Source of the DNA: Parasponia andersonii
Lineage: Eukaryota > Streptophyta > Magnoliopsida > Rosales > Cannabaceae
Direction of reading: 5' to 3'
Assembly (NCBI GenBank): GCA_002914805.1
Contig: JXTB01000081.1
Span: 1,057,376-1,121,375 of the forward strand
Length of the DNA: 64,000 nt
Shown in pieces: positions 24,552 through 37,184 of this stretch. How positions within the stretch are numbered: the stretch's first letter is position 1; the number at the start of each line of letters is the position of its first letter. A program made the position numbers and the translations under genes. Under the pieces are notes generated by a model. It saw only the letters and a list, made by a program, of their open reading frames with translations, was not told where the DNA came from and ran no database searches.

Positions 24552-25607
24552 CACTTGAATCTAAGGCTAGGGCAAGATCTGAACAGATTTTTCTATTCTT
24601 TGCCTTATGTTAACTCAACTCTAGGTTTGGATATCTCTTATGTTAGAGAGACTTCCTTTCATGCAGGTGGTACTTAAAATGGTGTTGTCTCACATCTTCC
24701 TTCAGCTAGTTCAGGCACTCATGGGTTGGTTGTTTCATGTGCTCATTGGCTGATTCTTGGAGCAGATAGGGACTGTCATGTACATGAGGTTTCAAAAGGT
24801 ACTCATGGGCTTGTTCTTAGAGAGACTAGGTTTGTAGTCATGCCAAGGATGATTCTCTTGGTGCAGCAGCTTTCAAGATGATCAATTATGATCTTCTAGC
24901 TTCAGATCAAGGGTTGTCCTTCGTGGTTCCTTAAATTAAGGGTGTTAATGTGATGCTCAGATTTTCACATGCATAATAAGTCAATAATAAACATGTTTAT
25001 ATTGCATAATAGGTATATCAAGTAACTAGTATCAATTTTATGATAAATAACTCGTTCTCATTGTTAAATACTTTTAATATGTATTATTGTACTAACGTTT
25101 GTAGAAGTACTCCCATGTAGTGTAAAGGCTCAATACCCTCAGAACGAGAGTTTGGTATGTGAAAGGAACAACGAATACATTTATGAATACTAATACTATA
25201 TACATATACAATAAAACCATGTCTGTTGATAACTTGGTCAAATAGTAGTTTTTCGGTAAAATGCATTTTCACGCTTTTCAGAGCCAAATTCACTGTGTGT
25301 TTAACACATCAAATAGATTTAATTCAATATTTATGACTCATTTATAGCATTTTATTTGTCGGCCCTAGGTAAGCACAAGGTAGCAGTCATTGTACTGAAC
25401 TGTGTTTAATTATACTATGCTAGCTTAGATTCAGCTTAATTGCGTAATGTTATCTTTGTGCATTCTAATAATTAGGCATTGATACTATGTTTGCATTATT
25501 AATTAAAGTCTAATTGACTTATTTTTTTTAAATTTAATGATTGGTTATGGGGCTAGGTTCCACTAGATTACAATAAGATTGGCCATATATGATTATAGGT
25601 CAAAGTA

Positions 25608-25857
25608 TGACTAGTTTTTACCTTCTAAACTCGATTTCACCATTCTAGTCTACACTTGGGTTTATGGGATTGACCAGTAATGTGTTGAGTATGTTAAGGA
25701 TGTTTTAGAGCTGGACACATAGAAAGTAACATTGACTAGTTTTCACCTTCTAAACTTGATTTCACAATTTTGATCTACACTTGGGTTTATGGGATTGACC
25801 AGTAATGTATTGAGTATGTTAAGGACATTTTAGAGCTAGACACATGGAAAGTAACAT
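25608..25857. repeat. 125-bp tandem duplication inside solo LTR
   Basis: Two adjacent copies start TGACTAGTTTT at 25608 and 25733 and both run to GAAAGTAACAT or its equivalent. They differ at roughly ten positions, so the duplication is not recent. Confidence 0.9.
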
Positions 25858-27183
25858 GCAAAATTCTCAAAATACTCCTTAGAACTTAAGTTATGTCATT
25901 TCTTAGTCATTAAGTATCACTTTTAGACCAAATCTGATCATTTTTTTTTTCTTTCTCTCCAGCCATGACCTAAAGCTCCCTAGCTCTTTTCTATAATTTT
26001 CTCAACTCCCTTTAGCTATATCTAAGAGTTTCCAACTAGTAGAACTCAAATTGGAGCTCAAGAAAGCAAGATAAGTCCAAATAAATCAATGTAGATCTAC
26101 TAGTTCTTCTTCCTATGATTTTTTTTCTTATTTCAAATCTCCACTTGTATCCACTTAAATAATGGTTCTTTCAGATCCACTTGAGTCCTAAATTCTATTT
26201 CTAAGCCTTTGAAATCAGTTTTGTAGAGGTGGAAGATAAGAGATTCAACAAAAGCCTAAACTAGCCAAGGTGAGGATTATATAGGATTTTGAATTTATAG
26301 TTAATTTATTTTATTTCAGCCTCTAAACCAAAGCTAGTATTTGATAATAATGGTCCTAAAAACTCTTATATATTGCTGGAAACATAGAATTTAAGTGAAA
26401 AATTAAAGTTAGACCTAAAGCCACAAAGTTTGCTATTTATGGAATTAAGTGTTTTCAAGTGTAATAGATTAAGTTTCTATATTGTAATATGATTTTTTAA
26501 ACTTGGAATGTATATTTTATTGATCTCACTATGTAAATATATTTGTTTGGTTGTTGATTGTGATAATAGAAAAGTATAAAAGTGGTTTTAAATTTTATCT
26601 AAATTGAAAGGAATTTAAGTACACCTAGGATATTCTAAACAATTCTCTTTGAGGTGTATATGTAGAAATTAAATTGTAAAATGTTATTACAAGTTTAAAA
26701 CTATGATTTTAATCATGTGGGATTATCCTAAAAATAGGGGAGATATTGTCCAAATATTTTTAAAACCAAATGGTATCTTTTAGAAGCACATGGACTCGTT
26801 TTTATGAAAGTATGTGCCATTTTAGTTCATTTTGTGATTAGATTTCCTGATTTTGTGAGAGTTATGATTTATGCTTGTGGTTAATTTCTTTAAGCATTTT
26901 ACATCGTAGTAATCATTCTAGTAATAAAAATGATATCAGGTCTTTCACACATCTTGCCACAGAGGATACTAACCCTTTTCACTATCTTTTCTGTCAAACA
27001 CAAGGTAAGTAAAGATTTATTTTAACTATATCATAAGAACAATAGTAGATACAAGATATTTTTTTCTACATGCTTATGCATATTATTTCAATTATATATT
27101 ACTTATATAGTTATTATTTTGTTCATGAAAGACATAAGTATGATATGATAATTTAAGCAAGATTTGAGGTATGTTTTAAGTAC

Positions 27184-27415
27184 ATTGTTTAGTCTATATT
27201 CGTTGGGTGAGTATAGTTTGTATAGGCATCTTTCCCGCATAGGTGGGCACAACTTTTCAATTGTCGGGACTGAGTATTGTACTATGAGATTTATTAGGTG
27301 TATTATCTAGTCAGTCTGTGTTGGGTAGGTATGGTTCACATTGGCCATGTGTTTCCTTCCCGCATAGTCGGGCACAACCTACCGACTGTCACGACTTTGT
27401 AGTACACTCAAAGGC
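27184..27415. repeat. Diverged ~120-bp tandem pair in solo LTR
   Basis: The pattern TTTAGTCTATATTCGTTGGGTGAG ... CCCGCATAGGTGGGCACAAC ... GTCGGGACT recurs about 120 bp later as TCAGTCTGTGTTGGGTAGG ... CCCGCATAGTCGGGCACAAC ... GTCACGACT. Such short repeats are common in the U3 of chromovirus LTRs and can hold enhancer-like motifs. Confidence 0.75.
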
Positions 27416-27948
27416 CCTATAAAGAAATATTTTTCTAAGAAAAGTGCATTAAAATGAAAAGTTATGAAAGAAAGAGTACAATAGAAATTTTAATGAAGTT
27501 CATGCATAAAACACGTTCACGAGCATACATGATCTTTACTTATTGAGTATTAGCTCATTTAGTTCCTATGATGCAGGTGAAGAGATATATGATGTATAGA
27601 GTTGCTAGTTGGCTAGCATGCTTTTTGGTCACCATGATCATATAGATGTAGACAAGCTTAATTTTTGAGCGATATTTGTGTCTTTTAATATTTTGATGTG
27701 CTGTAAATATTACTGCTGATGGCAAGATAAACTGATATTTTTGGTTGTACATTTTGTAAAGATACTTTCAAAAAGTAATGTCATGCAACTTCTTTTATTT
27801 TACAGTTTGAAAAGTTAAAATTGGCCTAACTTTTTGAATAAAAATAAAGTTATAGTTTATAAAAGAATGACACTTCCTAGTTTAATCTATATAGTCATAT
27901 AGTTAAGCTAGGAAGTGTTACAGTTAACAAGATTTCTTTATTGAAAAC

Positions 27949-28770
27949 TGTAACACCCCCCTAGTTTAACCATATTGTCATATACAATCAAACTATGAAG
28001 TATTATTCTTTGTTCTACCATATCTTTTGTTTTGATAAAAATGTGGGCAATTTTGAACTTTTTAAAACCTTTAAACAAAAGCAACTGCATTGCATTTCTT
28101 GTTAAAAGTGTCTTTACAAAATGTACAATCAAAAGAAGTTTTCACCAGTCTATTTTGCTATCAGTAATAGTATTTACGTTATTCCAGAGTATCTCAAAAC
28201 AAAAATGTCGCTTACAGGTCAAGCTCGTCTACATCTGTATGATCATGGCGACAAAAGACAAACCAGACAACCAGCTAGTCAATACCAAAATGTCCTTATC
28301 TGCATCACAGGACTAAAATGAGCTAAAGTTCAATAAGCAAAAACTATGCATACTTATGAATGCTTTAAAATCTCATAAAGTTCCCATTGTACCATTTTCT
28401 TTCTTAAACATTTGAGTCTATGCATTCTCCCTAAAAATTATTTTTAGTTCGCCCCTTAGCATATAGCTTGTCCCATAAGTCGATAGGCCGTGATAACATT
28501 GGGCAGAAACTCTTGCCAAGAGTAAAAATAAGGTGCGATCGTCGTGTGAGGTTTTTGAAAACTCCTTCTCTCATCAAAAGGGCATCCCACACTGCCGCGC
28601 TAATATTGTCCCGCTTCAACGAGACACATCATAAGATCCGCAAATCCCGCTTCAATGGGAGAATCTGCATCAACAGACTTATCTATCTAGCTCCAACAGA
28701 CTAGCAATTGCCATTAAAACTTATCTTATAAAATTGGTAAAATGGTACTCACTTTCAAATACTCTTATAA
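27949..28770 (+). mobile_element. Fragment of a related LTR, opposite orientation
   Basis: Starts TGTAACACCCCCC at 27949 and is recognisably the inverse of the solo LTR's right end. Shared landmarks include GCATCACAGGACTAAAATGAGC (28300-28321; GCATCATAGGAACTAAATGAGC when the solo LTR is read on the minus strand) and the blocks matching ATGATCATATAGATGTAGAC and TGTACATTTTGTAAAGA. Similarity fades after about 28720. Only the first ~0.8 kb of LTR is left, and the two LTRs are separated by about 25 bp. Confidence 0.75.
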
Positions 28771-28774
28771 TAAA

Positions 28775-29460
28775 ATTCTCTATTTGAAATCCTAACACTC
28801 AAACTTCAACTATCTCGCAAGTTTGGGTTCGTTTTCATAAATTACCTTGAGTTTATTCGGACCATCAAATTCTTTCAAATTTAGCTCGTGGATTGGGTGT
28901 TCTAATTAGATTTAATGAAATGACTTTAAAAGGTGAATTCGGTCTCTTTGCTTGCATTTTTATTAACATCGACCTATCACAATCAATTTCTAATTCTTTA
29001 ATGGTTGAGGTTGGTTCTGATTACTTTTTTGTTCTAGTAGAGTACACACGTTTACTCGACTTTTGTACTACTTGCAAGACCATTGGACATACTGCTTCAT
29101 CTTGTAGATGAGACCTGTAATGTCAATTAGATATGTGGAACTGAAAGCTGACCGTGGTCAATCTAGATCTCATAAACGAGTTTGTCATCCAATTACTAAA
29201 TCTCCTAAGGTGGCTGAAATCCTTATTGCTAATGCATCTTTGACTTTAAAGAGTGATTGGATCCAAAGAATCATGTTGACAATGTTGAATCAAAAGAGAA
29301 GAACACATGGGCAAACATGATGGCAGATAGTGATGATGATCAGGTTCCTCTACAGGAAGTATTTAGTGTTAAGCTCCTTCTCTTTTCTATCCAAAATCTG
29401 CACTGGTTCTTCTTCATAACTCACATCTTGGCTCAACTCCAATGGCTCGTAACTCAACTC
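28775..29460 (+). pseudogene. LINE ORF1 remnant with CCHC zinc knuckle
   Basis: Read from 28775 in a broken frame it has the DUF4283-like block QVWVRFHKLP, then NLARGLGVLIRFNEMTLKG, and ends in a knuckle FCTTCKTIGHTASSC (CX2CX4HX4C, about 29062-29104), typical of plant L1 ORF1 RNA-binding proteins. After a frameshift a short acidic segment follows (ADSDDDQVP). One stop lies upstream in the RFHKLP block. It is a non-functional remnant. Confidence 0.75.
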
Positions 29461-29463
29461 TAG

Positions 29464-30990
29464 AGAGGTTCGACAACAAGGTGATCCACTGTCCCCTCTC
29501 TTGTTTGTTCTTATTGAAGATTTTGTCAGCCATTTGTTAAATATGTTGGTATAAAATGGTACAATTATTCTAATAACCTCAGCTAGAAATGAGAATGTGC
29601 ATGTTCACTTTCTTTTTATTGACGAAATTTTGTTGTTTGCTCGTACTTCAACTTCTAACTTAAAGGAAATTTTAAAGGCTCTTTAGACCTATGAAGCTTT
29701 GTCTGGTCAGTAAGTAAATTACAATAAGTCCTTTATTTACTTTGGTCATGTCATTTTTCCTTCTTAGATTATAGATTTCTTAATCCTCATGGGCAGGTAG
29801 AGTTACTCTTATTAACTTGGTTATATCCTAGAATTCTAAATATAACACTTTTGAAGAAGCTATCTTGGAATCTAATTAACAAATGAGTCTTTTGTCTTAA
29901 GTTTTTGACGGGACGTTTCCTCTCACGAGACTTTTTGTAAAGAATGAATCAATTTGGACAATTGGTAAAAATTCAAAGGTTCACTTTTGGACAGATAACT
30001 CGCTAGGATCTCCGTTAGTAGAGACACTAGATTTTAATTATATTTTGGAGCCTAATCTAAAGGCGGTAGTCTTGTTTCAGAAACTAGGTGGTCTCTTCTT
30101 GCCTCTTTTTGTTCTAGTTTTCCTCAGATTGCTGAAGAAATTCAAAAAATAGTTATGGATGATTCACCAAATGCTCTCGTATGGGGTTATTCTTTTTCTG
30201 GTCATGTCACTTGTAAGGAGGCTTGTTTTCAATTGGCAGGTTCTCCTATAAACGAAAGATTGGGCAATAAATTTTTGATCAATTACACTCCTCCCTCGCA
30301 CTTTATGCTTTTTTGAAGGTTACTTCAGGATAAGCTTCCAACAGAGCTGAATCTCGACCATCGGGGTTTTATAATGCCTTCGTATTTTCGTTTCTGTTTA
30401 CTTCATGAGGAAAGTATAGATCATTTATTTCTATTTTGTTCTTTTGCCTGTAGTATTTGGGGAGCCATTGCTTCTGCCTTTAGGCATCGTATTAGGATGG
30501 ATGGTTCTATTGTTGATCTGTGGATTGATGCGTTGGAAGCAACTTTAAGTAGCCAAGTATTGCAACTTTTGAGGACTACCATGGTTTCTATTGTATTGAT
30601 CATTTGGTGATCTCATAACAAAATAATTTTTAACAATGAACACACTTCTATTCATAACAAAATAATTTTTAACAATGAACACACTTCTATTCATCTGGCT
30701 CTTGCTACGGTTTGGCGAGCAATTAGTCAATCTAATTTGGTTGGTTCAAATGTGATGAGAAATTCGGGGCACTATCTAGGGATCCTTAAATGCCTTAATA
30801 TGAAATTAAAGCCTCCTAAAGCTCCTAAGATTGTTGAAGTATTTTGGCATGCTCCCCCAATAGGATGGTTGAAAATAAACGCAGACGGAGCCGCTTATAG
30901 TTGTCTCAGTTTAGCTTGATGTGGAGGGATTTTCAGGAAACATTACATGGGTTTTTCAAAGGCTAATTTGAGGCAGAATTATCTGTAGCA
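29464..30990 (+). pseudogene. LINE ORF2 remnant: RT end, zf-RVT, RNase H
   Basis: Begins in RT motif EVRQQGDPLSPLLFVLIE. The next RT motif, normally F-A-D-D, reads F-I-D-E (about 29617-29630), so the catalytic Asp pair is lost. It is followed by a segment matching the RT thumb (SGQ, NYNKSFIYFG). A zinc-binding zf-RVT domain lies at 30374-30610, with HEESIDHLFLFCSFACSIWG. The RNase H start WLKINADGA is near 30868-30894. Multiple stops and frameshifts are present. A 39-bp tandem duplication at 30613-30690 repeats 13 residues. Confidence 0.8.
30613..30690 (+). repeat. 39-bp perfect tandem duplication in LINE
   Basis: TCATAACAAAATAATTTTTA starts at 30613 and again at 30652, with identical 39-bp units. 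The length is a multiple of three and keeps the LINE frame, adding a second HNKIIFNNEHTSI. The identity of the units suggests a recent event in an old remnant. Confidence 0.9.
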
Positions 30991-31201
30991 ATTCATGCTA
31001 TTATTAATTGGCTCCTCCTAAGGCTTTTATTACTTTGTTGCTATTTTCTTTTCCTTTTTCAGGACTTTTTCAGGATGGTTACATGCTATTAGTTTTGTAC
31101 CTATTTTTTATTATTTTAATAAATTATCGGAGGGATTCTTAGTATTCTACTGATATAGGTTTTTAAGTTTTTCACTTTAGGTACCATTTAATCCAAAAAA
31201 A

Positions 31202-32560
31202 ATCTAATGAGTGTCATGCAAATGTATAAAGATCCAGTTACAAAACAAAATTAATTAAAATATTTTTGTTATACATACTCCACTGTCTATTCACTGTCTA
31301 TTCAATTTATCACAGGTTTTGCAATAAAGCTTAACAATAGCTAATGCCAGTAGTCTAAATTAATAATAGCATCCAAAATTTGTTTTCTTGTACTTTTTTA
31401 AATAAAATTTTAGAAATAAATTATAGTACTTTGTATTAATTTGTTTAGTTCTAGGTTTAATAGAAACTTTATTATTTGTTTGAGGATACTTTGGCCATTT
31501 TCAAACTGAAAATTGACAAGTCAGTAGAAATTTGTATTTCGGTAAGGGCATATTATGAAAATAAAAATTTTGAACTAGTTTAAAAAAAATCAATATGGAC
31601 CATTTTACTTACTCGAATTTCGAATTGGTCTCAGACATTCATATATATTCTAGTTTAAAAACTGAAACTCTAATCTTCTGATTTTATTAGGAAAAGTATA
31701 CTCAACGTTACTTTTTAATAAATAATACCAAACATATGACGGCCTAAAAATAATTATTTTTCTATATGAATTTTGTAGTATTTTTCTAAATAATTTGGTC
31801 ACAGGAAATTAATTGCATTATTTTCTAGAAACTAGACACCAAAATTGGTTTTAAAAAGGGAAACCAGAGAAACTAGTCATCATTAAACTGAGAAACTAAT
31901 AACTAGATCCCAAAGAAACCAACTTGATTACCGGGAGCCAAAAAACAAGATTATTATTATTGGAAACTAAAAAAAAATATTACTTGAGATAAATTTGGTT
32001 ATTGGAAACCAGAGCCAATTTGATTACTAGAAACCAAGAAACCAATTTAATAATTGCAAACCAATTCGTTTCTTAAAACCAAAAAATTTAGAAAAATGTC
32101 ACTAAATATCGTATAGAACAATAATTATTTTGGGAATGTTGTATTTTTTGTATTATTTTTGAAAATTTATGTATAAAATGTCCAAATTCCTTTTAATAAA
32201 GATTTGTGAGTTGTTTTCTACAACATTTGATGTTATATTATTATTACTATTATTATTATTATTATAGAAAATTTGCAAAGATTTCTACAACATTTGATGT
32301 CGTAGTATTAATATTATTATTATTATTATAGTTGTTGTTATTGTGATGTCGTATTATTATTATTATTGTAGTTGTTGTTATTGTCACCGTTGTTGTTCCT
32401 AGATATTTACCCAATAGAAATTAAAGATTATGATAAATAAATGATAGAAAGAATCATACACATGGTGTTGACTATAATATTTATCTCAAATGGAAATAAC
32501 ATAACTAAATAAACATATGTTACAGTATCCAACAAAATATAAATATAAACAGTTAGTGAT
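31202..32560. other. AT-rich spacer with ATT microsatellites
   Basis: No gene is seen. From 31855 to 32090 short GGAAACCAGA and AAACCAA-type motifs recur irregularly. From 32237 to 32385 (ATT)n tracts alternate with two copies of CTACAACATTTGATGT (32219 and 32286) and two copies of TAGTTGTTGTTATTGT. Confidence 0.6.
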
Positions 32561-33077
32561 TTGTTGATTATCACAATTGAGAGATCAGAATGGAGATGTC
32601 AGAAACCATCACAGCACCAATTTGATAGAAAATACAAGGGCAGGTTAGATTCCTTAATCACTAACCCCAAGTCTTCAAGAGAGTCAGATGAGTCAGATAA
32701 GGAGGATTGCTCTTCTTCGGTAGTAAGGATGTGGACCAGGATAACAGTCTCAAAAAAGCAGTGTTGTGAACCAATCACCTTCTGTTGTGATTGAAAATAA
32801 ATCAATTCTCCAGAATCTTTCAAGCATTAAGCACTTGTCTTTTGTAGTGGGCCCGTCAACTATTCAGGGTATTGGCCATGTGAGTCTTAAAAAAACTAGC
32901 AAGAAGACACAGGGTAAGTCCTTTATCTCACAAATCTGTTGGAGGGTAAGAAAGAATTGCTATTTCAACTATTCTGATAAACCAAGCAGATAAGAGTGCT
33001 AAATATACTTAAACAAGCATCCCTAGTATCTAAACGATTGAAGAGGTGGGAAAAATCATGCCCCCAACCCCACAATT

Positions 33078-33780
33078 AATGTCATATGTTGGAATTGTGA
33101 GAGCCTTGTTAAGGCCCCGGCAAGTAGAGCCCTTCGTGCTCTTAATTAGAAATTAAATCCTGACTGTTTTTTCTTATGGAAACAAAGTGTTCAACGGATG
33201 TCATGGAGAACACTTGGAGAAATTTAGGTTTTATGGGTTCTTGTATAGTGGAAGGAACAGATACAGCAGGTGGAATTTGTCTCTTTTGGCATAATGGTGT
33301 GCAACTTAATATCACTCATAGAAGCATAAATGATATCAACATCAGTTTTGGATACAACTACCGGTTTTAAGTGGCTTTTGATTTGTGGCATTTTCCATTT
33401 TTTCAGTTGGCAAAAATCAGTTTTGGGAGCTAGTTCCTCGAGTGATAGAGGACTTCAATTGTGAATGGGTGATTCTTGGCGATTTGAATGAAGTAATTTG
33501 TCCATCTGAGAAAGAAGGAGGCAAGATAATCCGGGCTAATGGTAAAAATTGGTTACTTAATTTTATGATGAGCAATGGAGCTGTTGACTTGGGTTTCAAC
33601 CGAAATTGGTTCGCTTGGACTAATACACAAGGAACGGGTGCTCATATAAAAGAGAGAATTAATCGTGTGATTCTAGTCCAGGATGGAGATTGATATATGA
33701 AAACACAGGCATCAGCCATGTAATGGTTAGTTCGCTTGCTTCTGACCATAGTGCTTTGTTTAAGAAGCTCTATATGGAGA
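33078..33780 (+). pseudogene. LINE endonuclease domain, broken
   Basis: Begins with the AP-endonuclease start NVICWNCESLVKAPASRAL (about 33078-33135), then a stop, then METKCSTDVMENTWRNLGF with the metal-binding Glu of the ETK motif. Further blocks are GGICLFWHNGV, WVILGDLNEV, SEKEGG, DLGFNRNWFAWTNTQG and the final SSLASDHSAL with the catalytic His of SDH. This domain nicks target DNA for reverse transcription. Key residues look conserved, but at least three frame breaks are present. Confidence 0.85.
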
Positions 33781-34389
33781 CGCAGACTTACCCTCATTCA
33801 TTTAGATATCTAGCTATACGGACCTGTGATAAGTCTTGCAGGACCGTTGTTCAAACGGCTCGGGAAGGAACTTCTTGTGGAACTCCAGCCTACAAGCTAG
33901 TGAAAAAAATTAAAAAAGCAAAGTTTGCTCTCAAGAAATGGAATCGGTTTCATTTTGGAAACTATTATAAAAGAATTGATGAGCTTGAATTAAAACTTAG
34001 TGAATTTCAAAGGGACTCCCCTACAAATAGAATCATGGCCTTGGAAAGAATACTTAAAACTGAACTAGAAGAAAAAAGGATTAGAATGGAAATTACTTGG
34101 AGATAAAAATCTCGAAAAACATGACTGAAAGAGGGTGATAAGAATTCTAAATTCTTCCATGATTCTACAATCATTAGAAGGAGGAGTAATTGCATTGAGG
34201 TAATAAAAGACAATGAAGGAGAATGGCTTTTAGGAAGAGAAGCAATTGAGAATTATTTAGTGTCCAAACTCCAAGCCCAACTTACTTCTTCCAATCCTGT
34301 TTGAGCTGATTTGGATGGTCTTATTCCAAGGGTGATAAGTGATGATGATAATGATTAACTTTGTAGAACTCTTGATCGTTAAGAAATTT

Positions 34390-35600
34390 TGGATGTGGTC
34401 AAATCTATGCCTTCCCAAAAGCTCCTGTCCCTGATGAATTCCCAACAATGTTTTATCAAGAATTCTGGAACATTATTAGTGATCAAGTAATGGAGTTTGT
34501 CCAAAATTTCTTTAGAATAGGAGTGCTACTGAAGGAACTAAACTACACTTATATTGTGTTTATTCCAAAATAAGGGAAGTCAGCTACCTTTTCATATCTT
34601 AGACTAATTAGCCTGTGTAAAACTACTTATAAAATTCTAACTCAATTGGTAGCTAATCATATCAGGACTTTTCTTGATCGGTTCATTTCTAGTTGCAAGC
34701 TGCATTTGTTCCTAGCCAGTGGATAGTAAAGAATTCCATTTTCGCTCTTGAATTAGAGCACTGTATGAAGAAGAAATCTGTTAAGGGCAGATTACTTGGT
34801 ATTAAAATTGATATGGCTAAGGCTTATGACAGCTTGGAATGGAGCTTTGTTGTAGACATGTTAAGTTCCCTGGGCTTTAATTTCAAGTTTTGCAATATGG
34901 TCTTTCAATGTATATCTTCTGTTTCATTTTCAATTCTTCTAAATGGTAGTACTTTGGGTTCTTTTGGAGCTCAAAGAGAAATTCGTCAAGGAGATCTCCT
35001 TTCTAGTTACCTATTTATTTCTTGTACAGAGGTGCTTTCCAGATTACTAGCTTATAGAGAACAGACTAGAGAATTTCATAGTATTAAAATTTCACGAGGA
35101 TCTGATGTGCCTATTTCATACTTATTTTTTGCTGATGATCTGATGTGTTATTGTCGAGCCAATAGTGGTGAAGAATTGTATAGAAACCTTTTGTGCTTGT
35201 CAGTTTTGAGAAAACAATGTAGATAAATCAGGAGCTTTTTGGTCGAGAAATGTTTCTAGAATTGCACAATCACATCTCAGTCAGGCTTGGCTGCTAGAGA
35301 AACTTAGTGAGGAAGCAAAATATTTAGGGAACAAACTTTTTATTGACAAAAATAAGAAAGTTGCCTTTGAAAGTTTAAAGCAAAAGGTGATGGATAAATT
35401 AAATGGCTGGAAATCCAAACTTCTTTCCATTGATGGTCGTGACACCTTAATCAGATCGGTAGTCATCTTCATGCCAATTTACACTATGTCAACTTTTATG
35501 CTTCCCAAAAATGTATATCATGAGTTAGATAGAGCACTTATGAAGCACTCATCATGGTATATTTTGGCATCCTAAAACTTAGGATGCAATTTGTCAACCC
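34390..35600 (+). pseudogene. LINE reverse transcriptase domain, broken
   Basis: RT blocks in order are YIVFIPK near 34550, LISLCKTTYKILTQLVANH, QAAFVPSQWIVKNSI (34693 on), IKIDMAKAYDSLEWSF with the first catalytic Asp, REIRQGDLLSSYLF, and YLFFADDLMCYCRA with an intact F-A-D-D (about 35128-35140). The thumb region with KLNGWKSKLLSIDGRDTLI follows in another frame to 35575. The catalytic residues are kept although the frame is broken. The protein would copy its own RNA at the nicked target. Confidence 0.85.
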
Positions 35601-37010
35601 AAAGCCTTTAGGAGGACTGAGCTTCAAGAATTTTCATGATATCAATATTGATTGTCAGACTGGGCTAGAGCTGACAAAATGAGAAGGATAAGCTATGGAT
35701 TCATACTTTGAAAGAAAAGTATTTTAGACATTCGCAATTTATGCGATGCTAACCATCAAAGTCTAGTTCTTGGGCTTGGAAGGGGATTCTTAAATGCAAA
35801 GACATCATTTGTAGAGGATTCTGCTTTAAGGTGGAAGCTCAATCTTCTGTTAATATTTGGGAAGACCCATGGATTCCTTGGATGAATAACTTCTGACCTT
35901 GCCCAAGAAATGTTGAAGCAGGGAATGTTAATTTGGTTGTGGCAGATTAGTGGGATGATGAAAATGACTGTTGGAAAATAGAGCTATTGAGGAATCTTTT
36001 TGATTATCTTTCTATGAAACAAATATTGAAGATTCACTGGTTGGGTTCAAAAGCATATGACAGGGTCATTTGGACCGGGAGGTTCAGTGTCAAAATTGCC
36101 TATCTTCTTGATCAAGAGTATAGATTTAGTACTCCTACGACAAGATGCTGGTGAAACATTTAGAAATCAAAAATTCACGAAAGGCTGAAGGTCTTGCTAT
36201 GGAGAATAGCTGCCGAAATTCTCCCTTTGGGAAGTAAGCTTTCTCAATTTTCAAGCAATATTGATATTTCTTGTCCTCTTTGTGGTTCTAAGCCGGAAAC
36301 TTATGTTCATCTATTTTTCCAATGCCAATTTGCCTTAGCTTTATGGTTTGGTTCACCTTTCTCTGATATTGTAGAGATAGTGAATGTAGTTGTGAGCCCT
36401 CCCCAGAAGTTTTTTAAAACTACAGAAAGTGCTTTAGTTCTTTTCTATTTGGGGAGCTTGCATTTTGGATTGCGTTTGGTGGTCTCGTAATGAGGTTGTT
36501 TATGGTAAATTTTTTCCGGACCCCCTCCATTGTATTTTATGTTATTCTAAAAAAGTGGAGGAATTTCAAATTTATAGAGTAGTTGAGTCTTCAATTGTGG
36601 AAGTCAGCATTCATCACTGTAATCCAATTACTTTGACTCCTTCTAAAAGAGAGGTTATTAAGATAAATGTTGATGCTTCTCTTACTAATTCTGCTACAAC
36701 GGTACATGTAATAGCTAGAGATTCTAAGGGTGGACCTTTAGTTGTTCAAATTTTCAGAGGGATATGTGCTGAAGCTTTTGCTATGTTAAAAGGAGTTCAA
36801 CTGGCACTGTAGAAGGGTTGGAGAAGGGTGATTCTGGAAGGAGACTTCCTATATGTAATTACGACCTTAAAAAGTGTCGTGGATGCAGTTTCTTGGGAAG
36901 CTGATTCGTATGTTTCTGCTGTTAGAAAACTTACTCAACACTTTGATTTCATTGTTTTTGATTGGATTCCTAGGGATGTAAATAATCTTTGATCATTATG
37001 TAAGTAGACT
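35600..37010 (+). pseudogene. LINE zf-RVT and RNase H-like end, broken
   Basis: The zinc-binding zf-RVT domain is at 36194-36370 (LWRIAAEILPLGSKL, ISCPLCGSKPETYVHLFFQC, ALWFG). It is followed after frame changes by an RNase H-like domain with VIKINVDASLT (about 36655) and AEAFAMLKGVQLAL (to 36810), then a degraded end with DWIPRDVN near 36960. This is the usual C-terminus of plant L1 ORF2. Confidence 0.8.
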
Positions 37011-37184
37011 AGGTATCTTGGAATCCTTTTGTAGTTCGAATAACTCTAATGTATCAATCTCCTCAGTGAGTTCTGGTTCTTCCACTGAATAGAGATTAGT
37101 TTTTCTTGTATCCTTAACTGTTTGTTTTTAGTTTGTGTTAGTTTGCAACTTTTCAAGCCAAAAAAAAATAAAAATAAAGAACAA

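Larger units (their letters stand above)
24944..27927 (-). mobile_element. Solo LTR with TSD GTTAA (2,974 bp)
   Basis: GTTAA at 24944-24948 and 27923-27927 flanks a segment beginning TGTGATGCTC (24949) and ending AAGTGTTACA (27922). Read on the minus strand it starts TGTAACACTTC and ends GAGCATCACA, the usual form of chromovirus-type LTRs. The segment around 27350 (CCCGCATAGTCGGGC) is typical of their U3 region. There is no interior with gag or pol, so it is a solo LTR left by recombination between the two LTRs of a full element. Confidence 0.85.
28775..31201 (+). mobile_element. L1-type LINE remnant 1 (internally deleted)
   Basis: A plant L1 non-LTR retrotransposon, missing its 5' end. It retains part of ORF1 (28775-29460), then jumps at about 29462 into the middle of ORF2. 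It ends in AATCCAAAAAAAA at 31201. Several stops and frameshifts are visible, and the lost middle includes the endonuclease and the first half of the reverse transcriptase. No convincing TSD was found. Confidence 0.85.
32561..37184 (+). mobile_element. L1-type LINE remnant 2 (nearly full ORF2)
   Basis: A longer L1 copy with an ORF1 tail (32561-33000), endonuclease, reverse transcriptase, zf-RVT and RNase H, ending in an A-rich tail (AAAAAAAAATAAAAATAAAG, about 37160-37180). The order is that of intact plant L1 ORF2, but the frame is broken many times. It differs from LINE 1 in sequence and in what it retains, so the two are separate insertions. No clear TSD was found around the tail. Confidence 0.85.
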
